Shown one piece after another: positions 23,135 to 31,332 of a stretch of DNA of 38,786 nt (positions are counted from its first letter, which is position 1; every line of letters starts with the position of its first letter). The notes beneath the pieces were generated by a model that had not been told where the DNA came from, searched no databases, and saw nothing but the letters and a program-made list of their open reading frames with translations. The DNA comes from an uncultured Candidatus Poseidoniales archaeon (GTDB lineage: Archaea > Thermoplasmatota > Poseidoniia > Poseidoniales > Poseidoniaceae), in the NCBI GenBank assembly GCA_902625885.1, contig CACODE010000015.1, positions 1 through 38,786 of the forward strand, in the 5' to 3' direction. Made by a program: the position numbers and the translations under genes.

Positions 23135-24079
23135 GTGCCTCAAGGAGGGATGCAACGCCGTGAGGCGAAACCGCATATCGTAGCGGGCATGCCGATGTAC
23201 AACGAAGAGGAAACCATCGGTTCGGTCGTCACAAGGGCCCTTCGCTACGTTGACGAGGTTATCTGCATCGATGACGGATCGTCCGATGCCAGTGCTCGAA
23301 TCGCCGAGGCGTGCGGCGCCACCGTGGTGCGCCATCGCGTCAATCGCGGGTACGGAGGCGCTCTCAAAACGCTCTTCTTGCGGGCGACTGAACTTGACGC
23401 AGACGCCCTTGTTATCCTTGATTCAGACGGGCAACACGAAACCAGAGACATTCCAAAACTCCTCGAACCAATCCTGAACGGCTCGGCCGACTTCACCATC
23501 GGTTCCCGTTTCGTGGACGGCGGTGGTGGCACCGACATGCCCGCCTACCGAAGGTTGGGCATCAAGGTCATCACGGCCGCATCCAATCTCTCGAGCGACC
23601 TGGGCATCAAAGACACGCAGTCAGGCTTCCGAGCCTTCTCCAAGACAGCTCTAGAGCGACTGCGCTTTGATTCCGAGGGCATGGAACTCTCGCTGGAGAT
23701 GCTGGAAGACGCCCACGAAAAACAACTCAGGGTGTTGGAAGTCCCGACCGTCATACGCTACGATGTCCCAAAAGGGTCCAACTTTACGGCGGTTTCCCAC
23801 GGTTTTACCGTGATGACATGGGCGCTTCTTTCCTTGTCGCAAAAGAAGCCGCTTTTGGTGCTCGGGATTCCAGGTTTCGGTCTTCTGGCAACCGGTACCG
23901 CCATGGGGCTTCGCACCGCTCAAGGCTTCACGATGCAAATTGACAACATCATTGGTTCGGGGATTTCCGCCGTCTGGATCGGTCTTCTGGGCCTCGCCTT
24001 GATGGCCACAGGTCTCGTCCTGCAGAGCGCTCAGCGTTTCCTGCGTTTGCTGCTCGTTCGCGAATTCGGCCTTGACTGA
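23135..24079 (+). CDS. Family 2 glycosyltransferase, dolichyl-phosphate sugar synthase-like
   Basis: 314 residues. The N-terminal GT-A domain has GMPMYNEEETIGSVV, the nucleotide-binding CIDDGSSD (Asp46, Asp47), VNRGYGGAL and the DSDGQH metal motif (~96-101), followed by the GSRFVDGG and DTQSGFRAF motifs of DPM1/polyprenyl-phosphate sugar synthases. Two C-terminal membrane helices follow (PLLVLGIPGFGLLATGTAMG; ISAVWIGLLGLALMATGLVL). It probably transfers a sugar from a nucleotide donor to a lipid phosphate for protein or surface glycosylation. The start is the GTG at 23135, set by the TATA box; the ATG at 23150 is an alternative. Confidence 0.9.
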   Translation: MPQGGMQRREAKPHIVAGMPMYNEEETIGSVVTRALRYVDEVICIDDGSSDASARIAEACGATVVRHRVNRGYGGALKTLFLRATELDADALVILDSDGQHETRDIPKLLEPILNGSADFTIGSRFVDGGGGTDMPAYRRLGIKVITAASNLSSDLGIKDTQSGFRAFSKTALERLRFDSEGMELSLEMLEDAHEKQLRVLEVPTVIRYDVPKGSNFTAVSHGFTVMTWALLSLSQKKPLLVLGIPGFGLLATGTAMGLRTAQGFTMQIDNIIGSGISAVWIGLLGLALMATGLVLQSAQRFLRLLLVREFGLD

Positions 24080-24081
24080 GG

Positions 24082-24366
24082 CTAGCCAACAAGGTTGGAC
24101 ACCAAAACCAACACGTACGGCACGGCAAACAAGCCAAAGAACACAAACATGGCGATCCTCACGGTTTTCTGATTTTTCTCGTCTTTTTGATTTTGTTCAA
24201 TGCAGGCTGGATTTTTGCAAACCCTCGGTTCTGCCTTCACAGAAATGGCCTCCTGACAGATGCGGCAGTGCTTGTGCGGAGGCAGTTTTGTTGCCCCTGA
24301 CACGCTGCCCATCAATTGACTGGATTTTTTGGCCACCATTTCCTTCACTTTCCTCGCATCAACCAC
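24082..24366 (-). CDS. DUF2116-like zinc-ribbon membrane protein
   Basis: About 94 residues. A central zinc-ribbon-like unit (PPHKHCRICQEAIS, then EPRVCKNPACIEQNQ) provides two Cys pairs, followed by a polar helix (KDEKNQK) and one C-terminal membrane helix (FVFFGLFAVPYVLVLVSNLV). This is the layout of the archaeal DUF2116 family, whose function is unknown. The start is uncertain. GTG at 24366, just after the pyrH stop, gives MVDARKVKEM; GTG at 24375 or ATG at 24339 are alternatives. It is probably co-transcribed with pyrH. It ends two bases from the convergent GT2 gene. Confidence 0.78.
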   Translation of the reverse strand: MVDARKVKEMVAKKSSQLMGSVSGATKLPPHKHCRICQEAISVKAEPRVCKNPACIEQNQKDEKNQKTVRIAMFVFFGLFAVPYVLVLVSNLVG

Positions 24367-24367
24367 G

Positions 24368-25084
24368 TCAATCACCTCGTGCTCGAACAAGAGTCCCCTC
24401 AAACAATGCCCCATCCAAAGCCTTGTCCAGACGACCGATGTCTCGCCCGTCCAAGACCGCCAAATCCAGCCCTGCAGCAATGGCCACGGAAACAGCAATC
24501 GGGTCAACGACCGCTGAATCTCCCGGGTTGAGCGGCTTCCCGACACCCACAATGCCGCCCAGTTCGTCAAGCGTCATTTCCGTGAAAGCGACGGCGTCCT
24601 CATGTTGCCGCGGGTCCTTGTTGTGGACGTGAGAGACATTGGTGGCGATGATGCAGTGCCTCGCATGAACCGCAGCCGCTAATTTCACAGCGACCGTGTC
24701 GGTTGTCTGTCCCGGCACCGTGCCCCCCATCACCACAATGTGGTGCTGGTCGAGGAGTTGGCGAGCGTGATCAACGGTGTGCGGGACCACGGAGGCAACA
24801 TCACAACCGATGTCCAGCATCACCTGCTGCAGAATGGTGGCATTAAGACGCGTGGCAGCGATGCCAACCTCGTCCAGACGATGAGGGTCTTGAACGGTTT
24901 CACTGGCGAGTTGGATGCCGTTTCTCGCCGGTAAACCGCCACCGACGACCAGACCGATGCGCCGATCGTTGCCTTCCAAGTGGACCATGAGTTGCCGTAA
25001 CTGTCCCATCCACATGGTTCGAGCGTTCGCTTCCTCTGGCCTGAGGAGGCTCCCGCCAAGGGCCACAACATGGACGGGTCTCAT
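24368..25084 (-). CDS. pyrH: Archaeal UMP kinase
   Basis: 238 residues of the amino acid kinase fold. It phosphorylates UMP to UDP in pyrimidine nucleotide synthesis. Archaeal PyrH marks are VVALGGSLL at the N-terminus, RIGLVVGGGLPAR, EVGIAATRLNATIL, IVVMGGTVPGQTTDTVAVKL and IIATNVSHVHNKDPRQH. The TRLNA and GGTVPG motifs separate it from isopentenyl phosphate kinase, which has a related fold. The ATG at 25084 matches the family N-terminus; an in-frame ATG at 25114 would add ten residues. It diverges from the aRF1 gene, 126 bases away, and precedes the DUF2116 gene. Confidence 0.92.
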   Translation of the reverse strand: MRPVHVVALGGSLLRPEEANARTMWMGQLRQLMVHLEGNDRRIGLVVGGGLPARNGIQLASETVQDPHRLDEVGIAATRLNATILQQVMLDIGCDVASVVPHTVDHARQLLDQHHIVVMGGTVPGQTTDTVAVKLAAAVHARHCIIATNVSHVHNKDPRQHEDAVAFTEMTLDELGGIVGVGKPLNPGDSAVVDPIAVSVAIAAGLDLAVLDGRDIGRLDKALDGALFEGTLVRARGD

Positions 25085-25197
25085 GGAGTGCCTTCGGCGC
25101 GGCCATGCTTTCATCCTATCCCCTCGCAAGGCCGCGTTAAGCCGGAACCACCGATGAGAGGAGGGAGGTTTGAAGTGCCACGCCACAGCCCAACAAA

Positions 25198-25204
25198 AGG
25201 AGGG
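25198..25204 (+). promoter_or_regulatory. Shine-Dalgarno deciding the aRF1 GTG start
   Basis: AGGAGGG lies six bases before the GTG at 25211 and favours that start over upstream in-frame ATGs at 25070 and 25154. Confidence 0.6.
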
Positions 25205-25210
25205 ACCACC

Positions 25211-26470
25211 GTGGCCGAGGATGCGAAGTTGTCAGCGCGCCGCATGCGCCTCAAACTCGCCTTGGAAGACTTGCGCGAAATGAAGGGGTTCGGTACCGAG
25301 CTGGTAACGCTCATCATCCCACCCGACCGGCAAATCTCGGACGCCAGATCGATGCTCCAAAACGAACACGGTCAAGCGGCCAACATCAAATCCAAGGGCA
25401 CTCGAAAAAACGTCCAAGGCGCCATAGAGTCCGCTATTTCCACGCTCTCCAGATTCAAGACACCCGGTGAAAACGGCTTGGCTATCTTCGTGGGCTCCAT
25501 CATCGTGGGCAACAACAAGACGCGAATGGTCAACATCGTGGTTGACGACCCACCACAGGCGCTCATTTCGTTTCGCTACAGATGTGACTCTCGGTTTGAG
25601 TTAACCCAACTGGAGGAGATGCTCATCGACAAGAAGTCCTACGGTCTGTTTGTCATCGACAGAGCCGAGGCTGCTTACGGTATTGCAACCGGAAAACGCA
25701 TTCACGTGCAAGAGCACCTCGTCTCAAACATCATGGGCAAGCACAGGCAAGGTGGTCAATCGGCTCAACGTTTTGAACGGTTGATCGAAGAAGCGGCGCA
25801 CAACTTCTTCAAAAGAGCCACCGAACACGCTTCTTCCTATTGGCTTCCGCACCTTGAGAACATCCAGGCGGTGGTGATTGGCGGGCCTGGAGCGACGAAG
25901 GATTTCGTCGTAAAGAACGATTACTTTCATCACGAAGTGGCCAAGAAAATCGCGAAAACAACCTTTGATGTTGGCTATTCAAACGAATCTGGGGTTCGGG
26001 AACTCGTGGAGAACGCCGGTCAATTGATGGGTGAAATTGAACTTGACGCAGAGCGTCAAATCATGAACCGTTTTCTGGAAGAATTGGTGAGGGCCCATCC
26101 AAAGGCCACCTACGGCGAGATGATGATCAAACAGGCCCTCTCTCAAGGTGCGGTGGATACACTCTTGATTTCTGAAGGTCTGCGAGGAAACATCGTTGAA
26201 ATCCAATGCAAAAAGTGCGGTCATGGAAAAGAGAACGCTTGGGAGGCCCAAATCACCCGCCAGCAAGCGCTCCCTGCCTGCCCGACCTGCGGGGCATCAG
26301 GCGACTCGTTGAAAGAAATCGCCTCATACTCAATTATTGACAGCCTGACGGGCCTTGCAGAAGAAAGTAATTCACAAGTTACTTACATCTCTGTGGACAC
26401 CGAAGAGGGATCCCAATTAATGCAAGGGTTTGCCGGGCTTGCGGCGATTTTACGCTACCCGTTGATGTGA
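25211..26470 (+). CDS. prf1: Peptide chain release factor aRF1
   Basis: A 419-residue class I release factor that reads all three stop codons and triggers peptide release. All functional motifs are present: NIKS (58-61) and YxCxxxF as YRCDSRF (123-129) for stop-codon recognition, and the GGQ catalytic loop (GKHRQGGQSAQRFERL, Gln183) that enters the peptidyl transferase centre. The C-terminal domain carries CKKCG and CPTCG pairs, as in zinc-containing archaeal forms. The GTG start with its SD gives MAEDAKLSARRMRLKLALED, the usual N-terminus. ArgS follows after nine bases in the same transcript. Confidence 0.96.
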   Translation: MAEDAKLSARRMRLKLALEDLREMKGFGTELVTLIIPPDRQISDARSMLQNEHGQAANIKSKGTRKNVQGAIESAISTLSRFKTPGENGLAIFVGSIIVGNNKTRMVNIVVDDPPQALISFRYRCDSRFELTQLEEMLIDKKSYGLFVIDRAEAAYGIATGKRIHVQEHLVSNIMGKHRQGGQSAQRFERLIEEAAHNFFKRATEHASSYWLPHLENIQAVVIGGPGATKDFVVKNDYFHHEVAKKIAKTTFDVGYSNESGVRELVENAGQLMGEIELDAERQIMNRFLEELVRAHPKATYGEMMIKQALSQGAVDTLLISEGLRGNIVEIQCKKCGHGKENAWEAQITRQQALPACPTCGASGDSLKEIASYSIIDSLTGLAEESNSQVTYISVDTEEGSQLMQGFAGLAAILRYPLM

Positions 26471-26479
26471 GGTGAACCC

Positions 26480-28243
26480 GTGAAGTTGCTGAAAAATGAA
26501 GTCCAACATCTCGTGATGGAGGCTTTGGAAACGCTTGGGGGCGACTCAAGTTTGGTCGAAAAGATGCTCCAGGCCTCGAGGGAAATCACGCAAGGCGACC
26601 TTACCCTTCCATGTTTCCCGTTTGCAAAAGCCCTCGGTATGGCACCGGTGGCGATTGCTGAGAACCTGAAAGACGCCATGAAACCACACGACGCCGTCAG
26701 CGATGTCACCGCCGTCAACGGCTACCTCAACATACGGGCTTCACCCTCATGGCTTGCGAAACAACTGCTGGCAGGCCGCAGCCGGCATGCTGCTGACGAA
26801 ATCCGAACAGACGTGCTCATCGAGCACACATCGGCCAATCCAAACGGCCCCTTCCATGTTGGTAGAGCACGCAACGCCATCTTAGGCGACACGTTGGTAA
26901 GGTTGCACAGGCTTTGGGGAAACAGGGTCACGGCGGAATATTATGTCGATGACATGGGGAAGCAAGTCGCTGTTCTGGCGTGGGCACTGGAGAACATGAG
27001 CAAACAAGAGGTGGAGGAACTACTCTCGGACAGGGACCCCGTAAACTCGCAGTGGATGAACAAGGCCGACCACCAGCGCGTGCGCTTTTATCAGGCTGCC
27101 CAGCGACGACGGCAGGAAGGTTCTGACGCCGAAGAGATTGAGAAGGCCATCGGTTCACTCGTTCACGCCAGTGAACACGGCGACGAGAGCGTGCTTGAAG
27201 CCTTTGAACGGGCGTACCAGCCCGTTTTGGACGGGATGCTTGAGACCCTCGGTCGCCTCGGCGTCCACTTCGACCGGTTCACAAAAGAGTCAACCTTCGT
27301 GGTGAACGGAGACGTGGCTGACCTCATGGAGGAATTGAGCGGTTTGGGCATCAACGGGGTGGCGGAAAACGGCGCACAGTACCTCGACCTTGGGCAACGC
27401 GGGCTGAAGGGTAAAACTGAGTTTTTCTACCGAAGAGGCGACGGTTCGTCGCTCTATGCGACCAGAGACATCGCTTACCACCGATGGAAATGGCGACAAT
27501 GCGACAGGTTGGTCAACGTTCTCGGGGAGGATCACAAGCTCCAAGCCCAACAGGTAGGCTTGACCCTTGTTGAGCTCGGGGAGCGCAAACCTGAGGTCAT
27601 GTTCTATTCCTTCATCAAACTTCCAGAGGGAAAAATGTCAACACGACGGGGGAACGTGGTGTTCATGGATGACTTGCTCGAGGAGGCTCATGCCCATGCC
27701 AAAGAAGTGCTCAAGGAGCGAAGACCTGAACTTTCAGCCAGCGAGGTGGCGAACATTGCTGAGGCTGTCGGCACCTCGGCCGTTCGTTTCAACATCGTCA
27801 ACGTCAGCCCGGAAAAGGGGTTTACCTTCCGCTGGGAGGACGCTCTGAGTTTTGAAGCCGGCTCGGCACCGTTCATCATGTACAGCCACACACGGGCGTG
27901 TTCAATACGGCGGAGGGTGCAAGAGATTGACCCACACGCAGAACCGTCTTCCTCCGTGGACATGCTCGACGAAGATCAGATGCCTGAAGGCTTGGTGGCC
28001 TTGCTTCGAACGCTTGCGGTCCACGACGACAGGCTCTCAAAAGCCGTGCGGGAGCATCGACCAAACCTTTTCGCCGAATACATGCTTCACCTATCGACAG
28101 CCTACAACATGTTCTATAGAGACTGCTACATTGTTCAAAACGGACAAATAAACACCTTCTTCTACACCGTATCGGAACTCGCTCGAGCAGCGCTTAAGGG
28201 CGGTATGGAAGGCCTGGGAATCGTGGCGCTCGAGTCGATGTGA
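26480..28243 (+). CDS. argS: Arginyl-tRNA synthetase
   Basis: A 587-residue class I synthetase charging tRNA-Arg. The N-terminal additional domain (1-100) is followed by the HIGH-type motif in SANPNGPFHVGRARNAI (HVGR at 126-129). YYVDDMGKQVAVL is a typical ArgRS block. The KMSKS counterpart is GKMSTRRGNVV (Lys385-Arg389). The C-terminal DALR domain with LLRTLAVHDDRLSKAV and LSTAYNMFYRDC closes the protein. The start is GTG at 26480 with a GAGGTGA Shine-Dalgarno formed partly by the aRF1 stop. Its stop abuts the convergent NOG1-like gene in TGATCA. Confidence 0.96.
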   Translation: MKLLKNEVQHLVMEALETLGGDSSLVEKMLQASREITQGDLTLPCFPFAKALGMAPVAIAENLKDAMKPHDAVSDVTAVNGYLNIRASPSWLAKQLLAGRSRHAADEIRTDVLIEHTSANPNGPFHVGRARNAILGDTLVRLHRLWGNRVTAEYYVDDMGKQVAVLAWALENMSKQEVEELLSDRDPVNSQWMNKADHQRVRFYQAAQRRRQEGSDAEEIEKAIGSLVHASEHGDESVLEAFERAYQPVLDGMLETLGRLGVHFDRFTKESTFVVNGDVADLMEELSGLGINGVAENGAQYLDLGQRGLKGKTEFFYRRGDGSSLYATRDIAYHRWKWRQCDRLVNVLGEDHKLQAQQVGLTLVELGERKPEVMFYSFIKLPEGKMSTRRGNVVFMDDLLEEAHAHAKEVLKERRPELSASEVANIAEAVGTSAVRFNIVNVSPEKGFTFRWEDALSFEAGSAPFIMYSHTRACSIRRRVQEIDPHAEPSSSVDMLDEDQMPEGLVALLRTLAVHDDRLSKAVREHRPNLFAEYMLHLSTAYNMFYRDCYIVQNGQINTFFYTVSELARAALKGGMEGLGIVALESM

Positions 28244-29359
28244 TCAATCATCGCTCCGGTACCAACCCTCAGGAAGTTGCATGGGGTCGTTCGGTCGCGC
28301 CGACCTGACCTTTCTGACAATCTCAAGGCGCATCGCATCCAAACCGACGTTCTCCGTTGCCGAAAGACAAACCCGACCGCGAGTATCCAAGAGAAGCGGA
28401 AGATTTGGTTCGCCTTCTCCGCCTCCCTGGCGCCATGCTTCTTCTTGCTCGGCAACCTCTTCCCACATCGAGGGAAGCGGGTCGTACAAATCTGCTTTTG
28501 AGGTGACGACCATTAATTCGGTTTCGGGCAGCAGTTGCTGGACCTCTTCCAAGAGGTTCATCTGCTCATCATACGGTGTGCCACAGGCCTCGCTTTCATC
28601 GACGAGAAACAGCACCAACGAACCGATGTTTTCCAGTGCCGCAATGGCTTGCATCTCGATGTGATTGCGCTGCTCCATCGGGCGGTCGAGAAGGCCGGGG
28701 GTGTCCACCATCTGGTACTGAAGCCGGCGATGGACGAAATGGCCGACGTGTATTTGCTTGGTGGTGAAGGGGTAGTGATTGACCTCCATTTTCCCCGTGC
28801 TTAAGGCGGCAATGAAAGCCGACTTGCCGACGTTGGGCGCACCACAAACCACGATGCACGGTGAGACGGGGTCGATTTTTGGAAGTTGCTTTAGCGTCTC
28901 TCTTGCTTCGCTCAACCACACAAGTGACGGCCCAACTTGCCTCATGATTGAAGAAATTCGGCCGTATGCTTCTCGGCGAGCCTCGTGCATCAAATCGGTT
29001 CGGCCGGTGCGAACGATTTTTTTGGCATTTTGAGAAGCGATCCTTTGCACCTGTTGTGAAGCCCATTGAAGGGTTGCAAGGTTCTTCCGATACTCGTCGC
29101 AGCCCACGCAGGCATCGATCATCGCCACGTCAAACAGCGGAGATTGGTCCAGCGAAGGCCATGCCGAGACGAGTTCTTGGAATTCGGTAGCGATGATGTC
29201 AGCGGCGGTTTGCACCATTCGGGTCATCTGCTTGCGAACGCGAAACACCCGCTCAGGGTCGTCCACCCGGTCCGCTGCTTTTTTGGCTCGAGAAAAGGCC
29301 TTGTCGAGGATCTCGTCCTCCAAAAGCACCGTTCCAAGCGTACGCCAAGAGACTTTCAT
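28244..29359 (-). CDS. NOG1-like GTPase
   Basis: A 371-residue TRAFAC GTPase of the Obg/NOG1 group, linked to large ribosomal subunit assembly. A helical NOG1 N-terminal domain (1-160; LLEDEILDKAFSRAKKAAD and CVGCDEYRKNLATLQWASQQ) precedes the G domain: G1 GAPNVGKSAF (173-182), G2 region YPFTTKQIHVGH, G3 VDTPGLLDRP, G4 TSKADL (~287-292), G5 LSATEN. The protein ends soon after the G domain, without the long C-terminal extension of eukaryotic Nog1, as is usual in archaea. The frame runs far upstream, but the ATG at 29359 gives the family N-terminus. In-frame ATGs at 29389 and 29377 are alternatives. Confidence 0.9.
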   Translation of the reverse strand: MKVSWRTLGTVLLEDEILDKAFSRAKKAADRVDDPERVFRVRKQMTRMVQTAADIIATEFQELVSAWPSLDQSPLFDVAMIDACVGCDEYRKNLATLQWASQQVQRIASQNAKKIVRTGRTDLMHEARREAYGRISSIMRQVGPSLVWLSEARETLKQLPKIDPVSPCIVVCGAPNVGKSAFIAALSTGKMEVNHYPFTTKQIHVGHFVHRRLQYQMVDTPGLLDRPMEQRNHIEMQAIAALENIGSLVLFLVDESEACGTPYDEQMNLLEEVQQLLPETELMVVTSKADLYDPLPSMWEEVAEQEEAWRQGGGEGEPNLPLLLDTRGRVCLSATENVGLDAMRLEIVRKVRSARPNDPMQLPEGWYRSDD

Positions 29360-29470
29360 GCAACGGCCTCGCTCCATGGCCATCGTCATTCCTTCATGAA
29401 CTATACCGTTCCGAAAAGCGTTGCATAAAGAAAGGGGAGGTTCAAGTACGCTTGCCGGTTGGTTGGAAAC

Positions 29471-29914
29471 ATGGCGAAGAAAAAGAAGAGCGTCGACTTG
29501 CCGGACTGGGCAAAACCAATGTGGGAAGCCATGGGTTCGCCGAAACTCGACGGCCTCACGCCCGTTCACAACGGCGACCTCTTGGAGCGCCGACAAGGCC
29601 TGCGAAGAGATGATTTTGTCGAAATACATCTTAACGCACAGGCGTTTGCTGACCCTGAGAAGGCCTTCGTCAGAGGCCGACTGGTCTCGTCTGGCAAAAC
29701 AAGCCTGGAAATCCTGACCGACGAGGGCAGGTGCGAATTTATCTCCCGCGAAGTCATTGTGAAAATGGTCTTGGTGGCGCACACGCGCCCCGCCTACATC
29801 GACGACAAAGAACTGCTGGCGTTCGAGCGAGAAGACATGAAACGCCGTTCAAAGTTGCACGAGAAGGTTGAGAAGGAAACCAAGGGGAACGACGATTCCC
29901 ACCTCTGGGGTTGA
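29471..29914 (+). CDS. Hypothetical protein with possible Sm-like core
   Basis: 147 residues from the ATG at 29471; an in-frame start at 29459 is possible. The N-terminus is Lys-rich (AKKKKSVDLPDWAKPMWEAM). A central beta-rich region (~55-100: DDFVEIHLNAQAF, KAFVRGRLVSSGKTSLEIL, GRCEFISREVIVKMVLVA) has the rhythm of an LSm/Sm-type or similar small barrel. The C-terminal ~40 residues are a charged helix (FEREDMKRRSKLHEKVEKET) ending DDSHLWG. I do not recognise the family and the Sm likeness is a guess from pattern. The PCD gene follows after four bases, so the two are probably co-expressed. Divergent from the NOG1-like gene. Confidence 0.7.
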   Translation: MAKKKKSVDLPDWAKPMWEAMGSPKLDGLTPVHNGDLLERRQGLRRDDFVEIHLNAQAFADPEKAFVRGRLVSSGKTSLEILTDEGRCEFISREVIVKMVLVAHTRPAYIDDKELLAFEREDMKRRSKLHEKVEKETKGNDDSHLWG

Positions 29915-29918
29915 GCGC

Positions 29919-30239
29919 ATGTCAGCCGAGGCGAGTGAGGGCACATCCAAGGATCCACGAGCCCGGCTGAACGGGAGCGAAATCAAGCAACGGCTTGCAA
30001 CGCTTGAGCCCGAGTGGACCTGCGAGAACGACCTATCGCTGGAACGCAAGTTTTCTTTTCCAGATTTTGCAACAGCCCTTCAATTCGTAAACCAAGCAGG
30101 CGAAATTTGCGAGGCTCACAACCATCACGCCGATTTCAAGCTGTCATGGGGCGCTGTTGTTGTTAGCATTACGACGCACGATGCCGGGGGCCTGACCGGC
30201 CTTGATTTCGCTCTGGCCACGGAAATTGACGGGATTTGA
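29919..30239 (+). CDS. Pterin-4a-carbinolamine dehydratase (PCD/DCoH)
   Basis: 106 residues. This enzyme dehydrates 4a-hydroxytetrahydropterin, recycling pterin after aromatic hydroxylation; in some microbes related proteins may serve molybdopterin metabolism. The signature is clear: WTCENDLSLERKFSFPDFAT, then AGEICEAHNHHADFKLSWGA with the His-His active-site pair, and VSITTHDAGGLTGLDFALA. The first ~20 residues (SAEASEGTSKDPRARL) are an acidic, variable leader. The ATG at 29919 lies just after the upstream stop. No aromatic amino acid hydroxylase is in the window, so the physiological substrate is open. Confidence 0.92.
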   Translation: MSAEASEGTSKDPRARLNGSEIKQRLATLEPEWTCENDLSLERKFSFPDFATALQFVNQAGEICEAHNHHADFKLSWGAVVVSITTHDAGGLTGLDFALATEIDGI

Positions 30240-30248
30240 GGTATGGGG

Positions 30249-30821
30249 ATGTCGGAATTTCAAACCATCCTCACCAGTCGAAGAACCGTCCACAGATTCA
30301 CCGAACAACCGGTTTCGGACGAACATTTGGCGCTGGCTCTTGAAGCCGCCAATCAGGCGCCATGCCACAAACATACCCATCCGTGGAAATTTTATGTCAT
30401 GGGCACGGAGACAAGGGAAAAACTCACCCCGACGGTTGTTGAATTGGCGAAAAAGAAATCTCGAAAAACAGACCCGACGGATGTTGAAAACGACGTCAAA
30501 CGGGCGGTGAGCAAGATGATGTCGCCTCCGGTGATGGTCGCCATCACGAGCAAACGAAACCCGACGGATGGCTTCCGTGAGAAGGAGGACTACGCGGCAA
30601 CCGTGTGTGCGTTGCACAACATGGTGCTGTCGTTTTGGGGGAACGGCGTGGCCGCAAAGTGGTCAACAGGTGCCATCACCCGGCACAGCGAAACGTACGC
30701 TCAATTGAACATCGATGCGGCCGCTGAAGAAATCATTGGCTTTGTCAAGGCCGGCTACCCTGAAACCATCCCAGAGGTCAGGAAGCCACCGGTCGAAGAG
30801 CACACGGTCCGATTGTCGTGA
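30249..30821 (+). CDS. Nitroreductase family FMN-dependent oxidoreductase
   Basis: 190 residues of the nitroreductase fold. The FMN-binding N-terminal motif is ILTSRRTVHRFTEQPVSDE, followed by ALEAANQAPCHKHTHPWKFY (the SxxNxQPW-type segment, here with AxCHxHTHPW), and the C-terminal EIIGFVKAGYPE motif. These enzymes use NAD(P)H to reduce quinones, nitro groups or specific cofactors; the substrate cannot be read from sequence. Two ATGs are close. The second, at 30249, is seven bases after a GAGG Shine-Dalgarno and is preferred over 30243. Follows the PCD gene directly. Its stop abuts that of convergent aIF2-beta in TGATCA. Confidence 0.88.
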   Translation: MSEFQTILTSRRTVHRFTEQPVSDEHLALALEAANQAPCHKHTHPWKFYVMGTETREKLTPTVVELAKKKSRKTDPTDVENDVKRAVSKMMSPPVMVAITSKRNPTDGFREKEDYAATVCALHNMVLSFWGNGVAAKWSTGAITRHSETYAQLNIDAAAEEIIGFVKAGYPETIPEVRKPPVEEHTVRLS

Positions 30822-31232
30822 TCAGAGCTTGACCGGGCGAGTGGCACCGCACGCCTGACACTTGAGGAGCGTTGTTCGGTCTTCCTTGACGAAATGCGTG
30901 TCGGGAGCCGCACATTGCGTGCACTTGATGTAAGCGTTCACGTAATTCGCGATGGTCGCTTTGATGCGTTTTGGTGGAATTCTTCCCTTGAAGCGCGCCC
31001 TTGGCCCGTCCCTGGAGCCGGAGGTACCGAGTTCGTTGAGGATGTATTGATACACGTGGTTGTCGTCTCTGTCCATCATCGCCACCACCTCGTTAAAATT
31101 ACGAAAGATGGTGTTTGAACCTTCGATCATGATTTGCGGAGCGGGGAGGCGCCATCGGGAACGGGAGGAAATTTCCTCGGGAATGTTCTCGCGAGCTCGA
31201 TTGAGAAGCGTCTCGTAATCAAAGTCCGCCAT
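30822..31232 (-). CDS. Translation initiation factor aIF2 subunit beta
   Basis: 136 residues of the beta subunit of the heterotrimeric initiator-tRNA carrier aIF2. The N-terminal helix (YETLLNRARENIPEEI) docks on aIF2-gamma. The central alpha/beta domain includes GSNTIFRNFNEVVAMMDRDD, YQYILNELGTSG and FKGRIPPKRIKATIANYV. The C-terminal zinc ribbon has CTQCAAPDT and CQACGATRPVKL. Length and order are standard. The ATG at 31232 (MADFDYETLL) is the family start; the frame upstream is not homologous. Divergent from gfcR. Confidence 0.95.
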   Translation of the reverse strand: MADFDYETLLNRARENIPEEISSRSRWRLPAPQIMIEGSNTIFRNFNEVVAMMDRDDNHVYQYILNELGTSGSRDGPRARFKGRIPPKRIKATIANYVNAYIKCTQCAAPDTHFVKEDRTTLLKCQACGATRPVKL

Positions 31233-31332
31233 GGTCTCCGGCCGCCATTCCATCCCTTCAAGACTTTCGCCTCCGCACCGAAGGTTAGGAAAGCATTGAT
31301 GTGGGTTCCCCGGCAGGGGAGGGACGAGCAAC

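Noticed and set aside
24368-25084. Isopentenyl phosphate kinase
   Set aside because: The fold is shared, but TRLNA, GGTVPGQTTD and ATNVSHVHNKDP fit archaeal UMP kinase.
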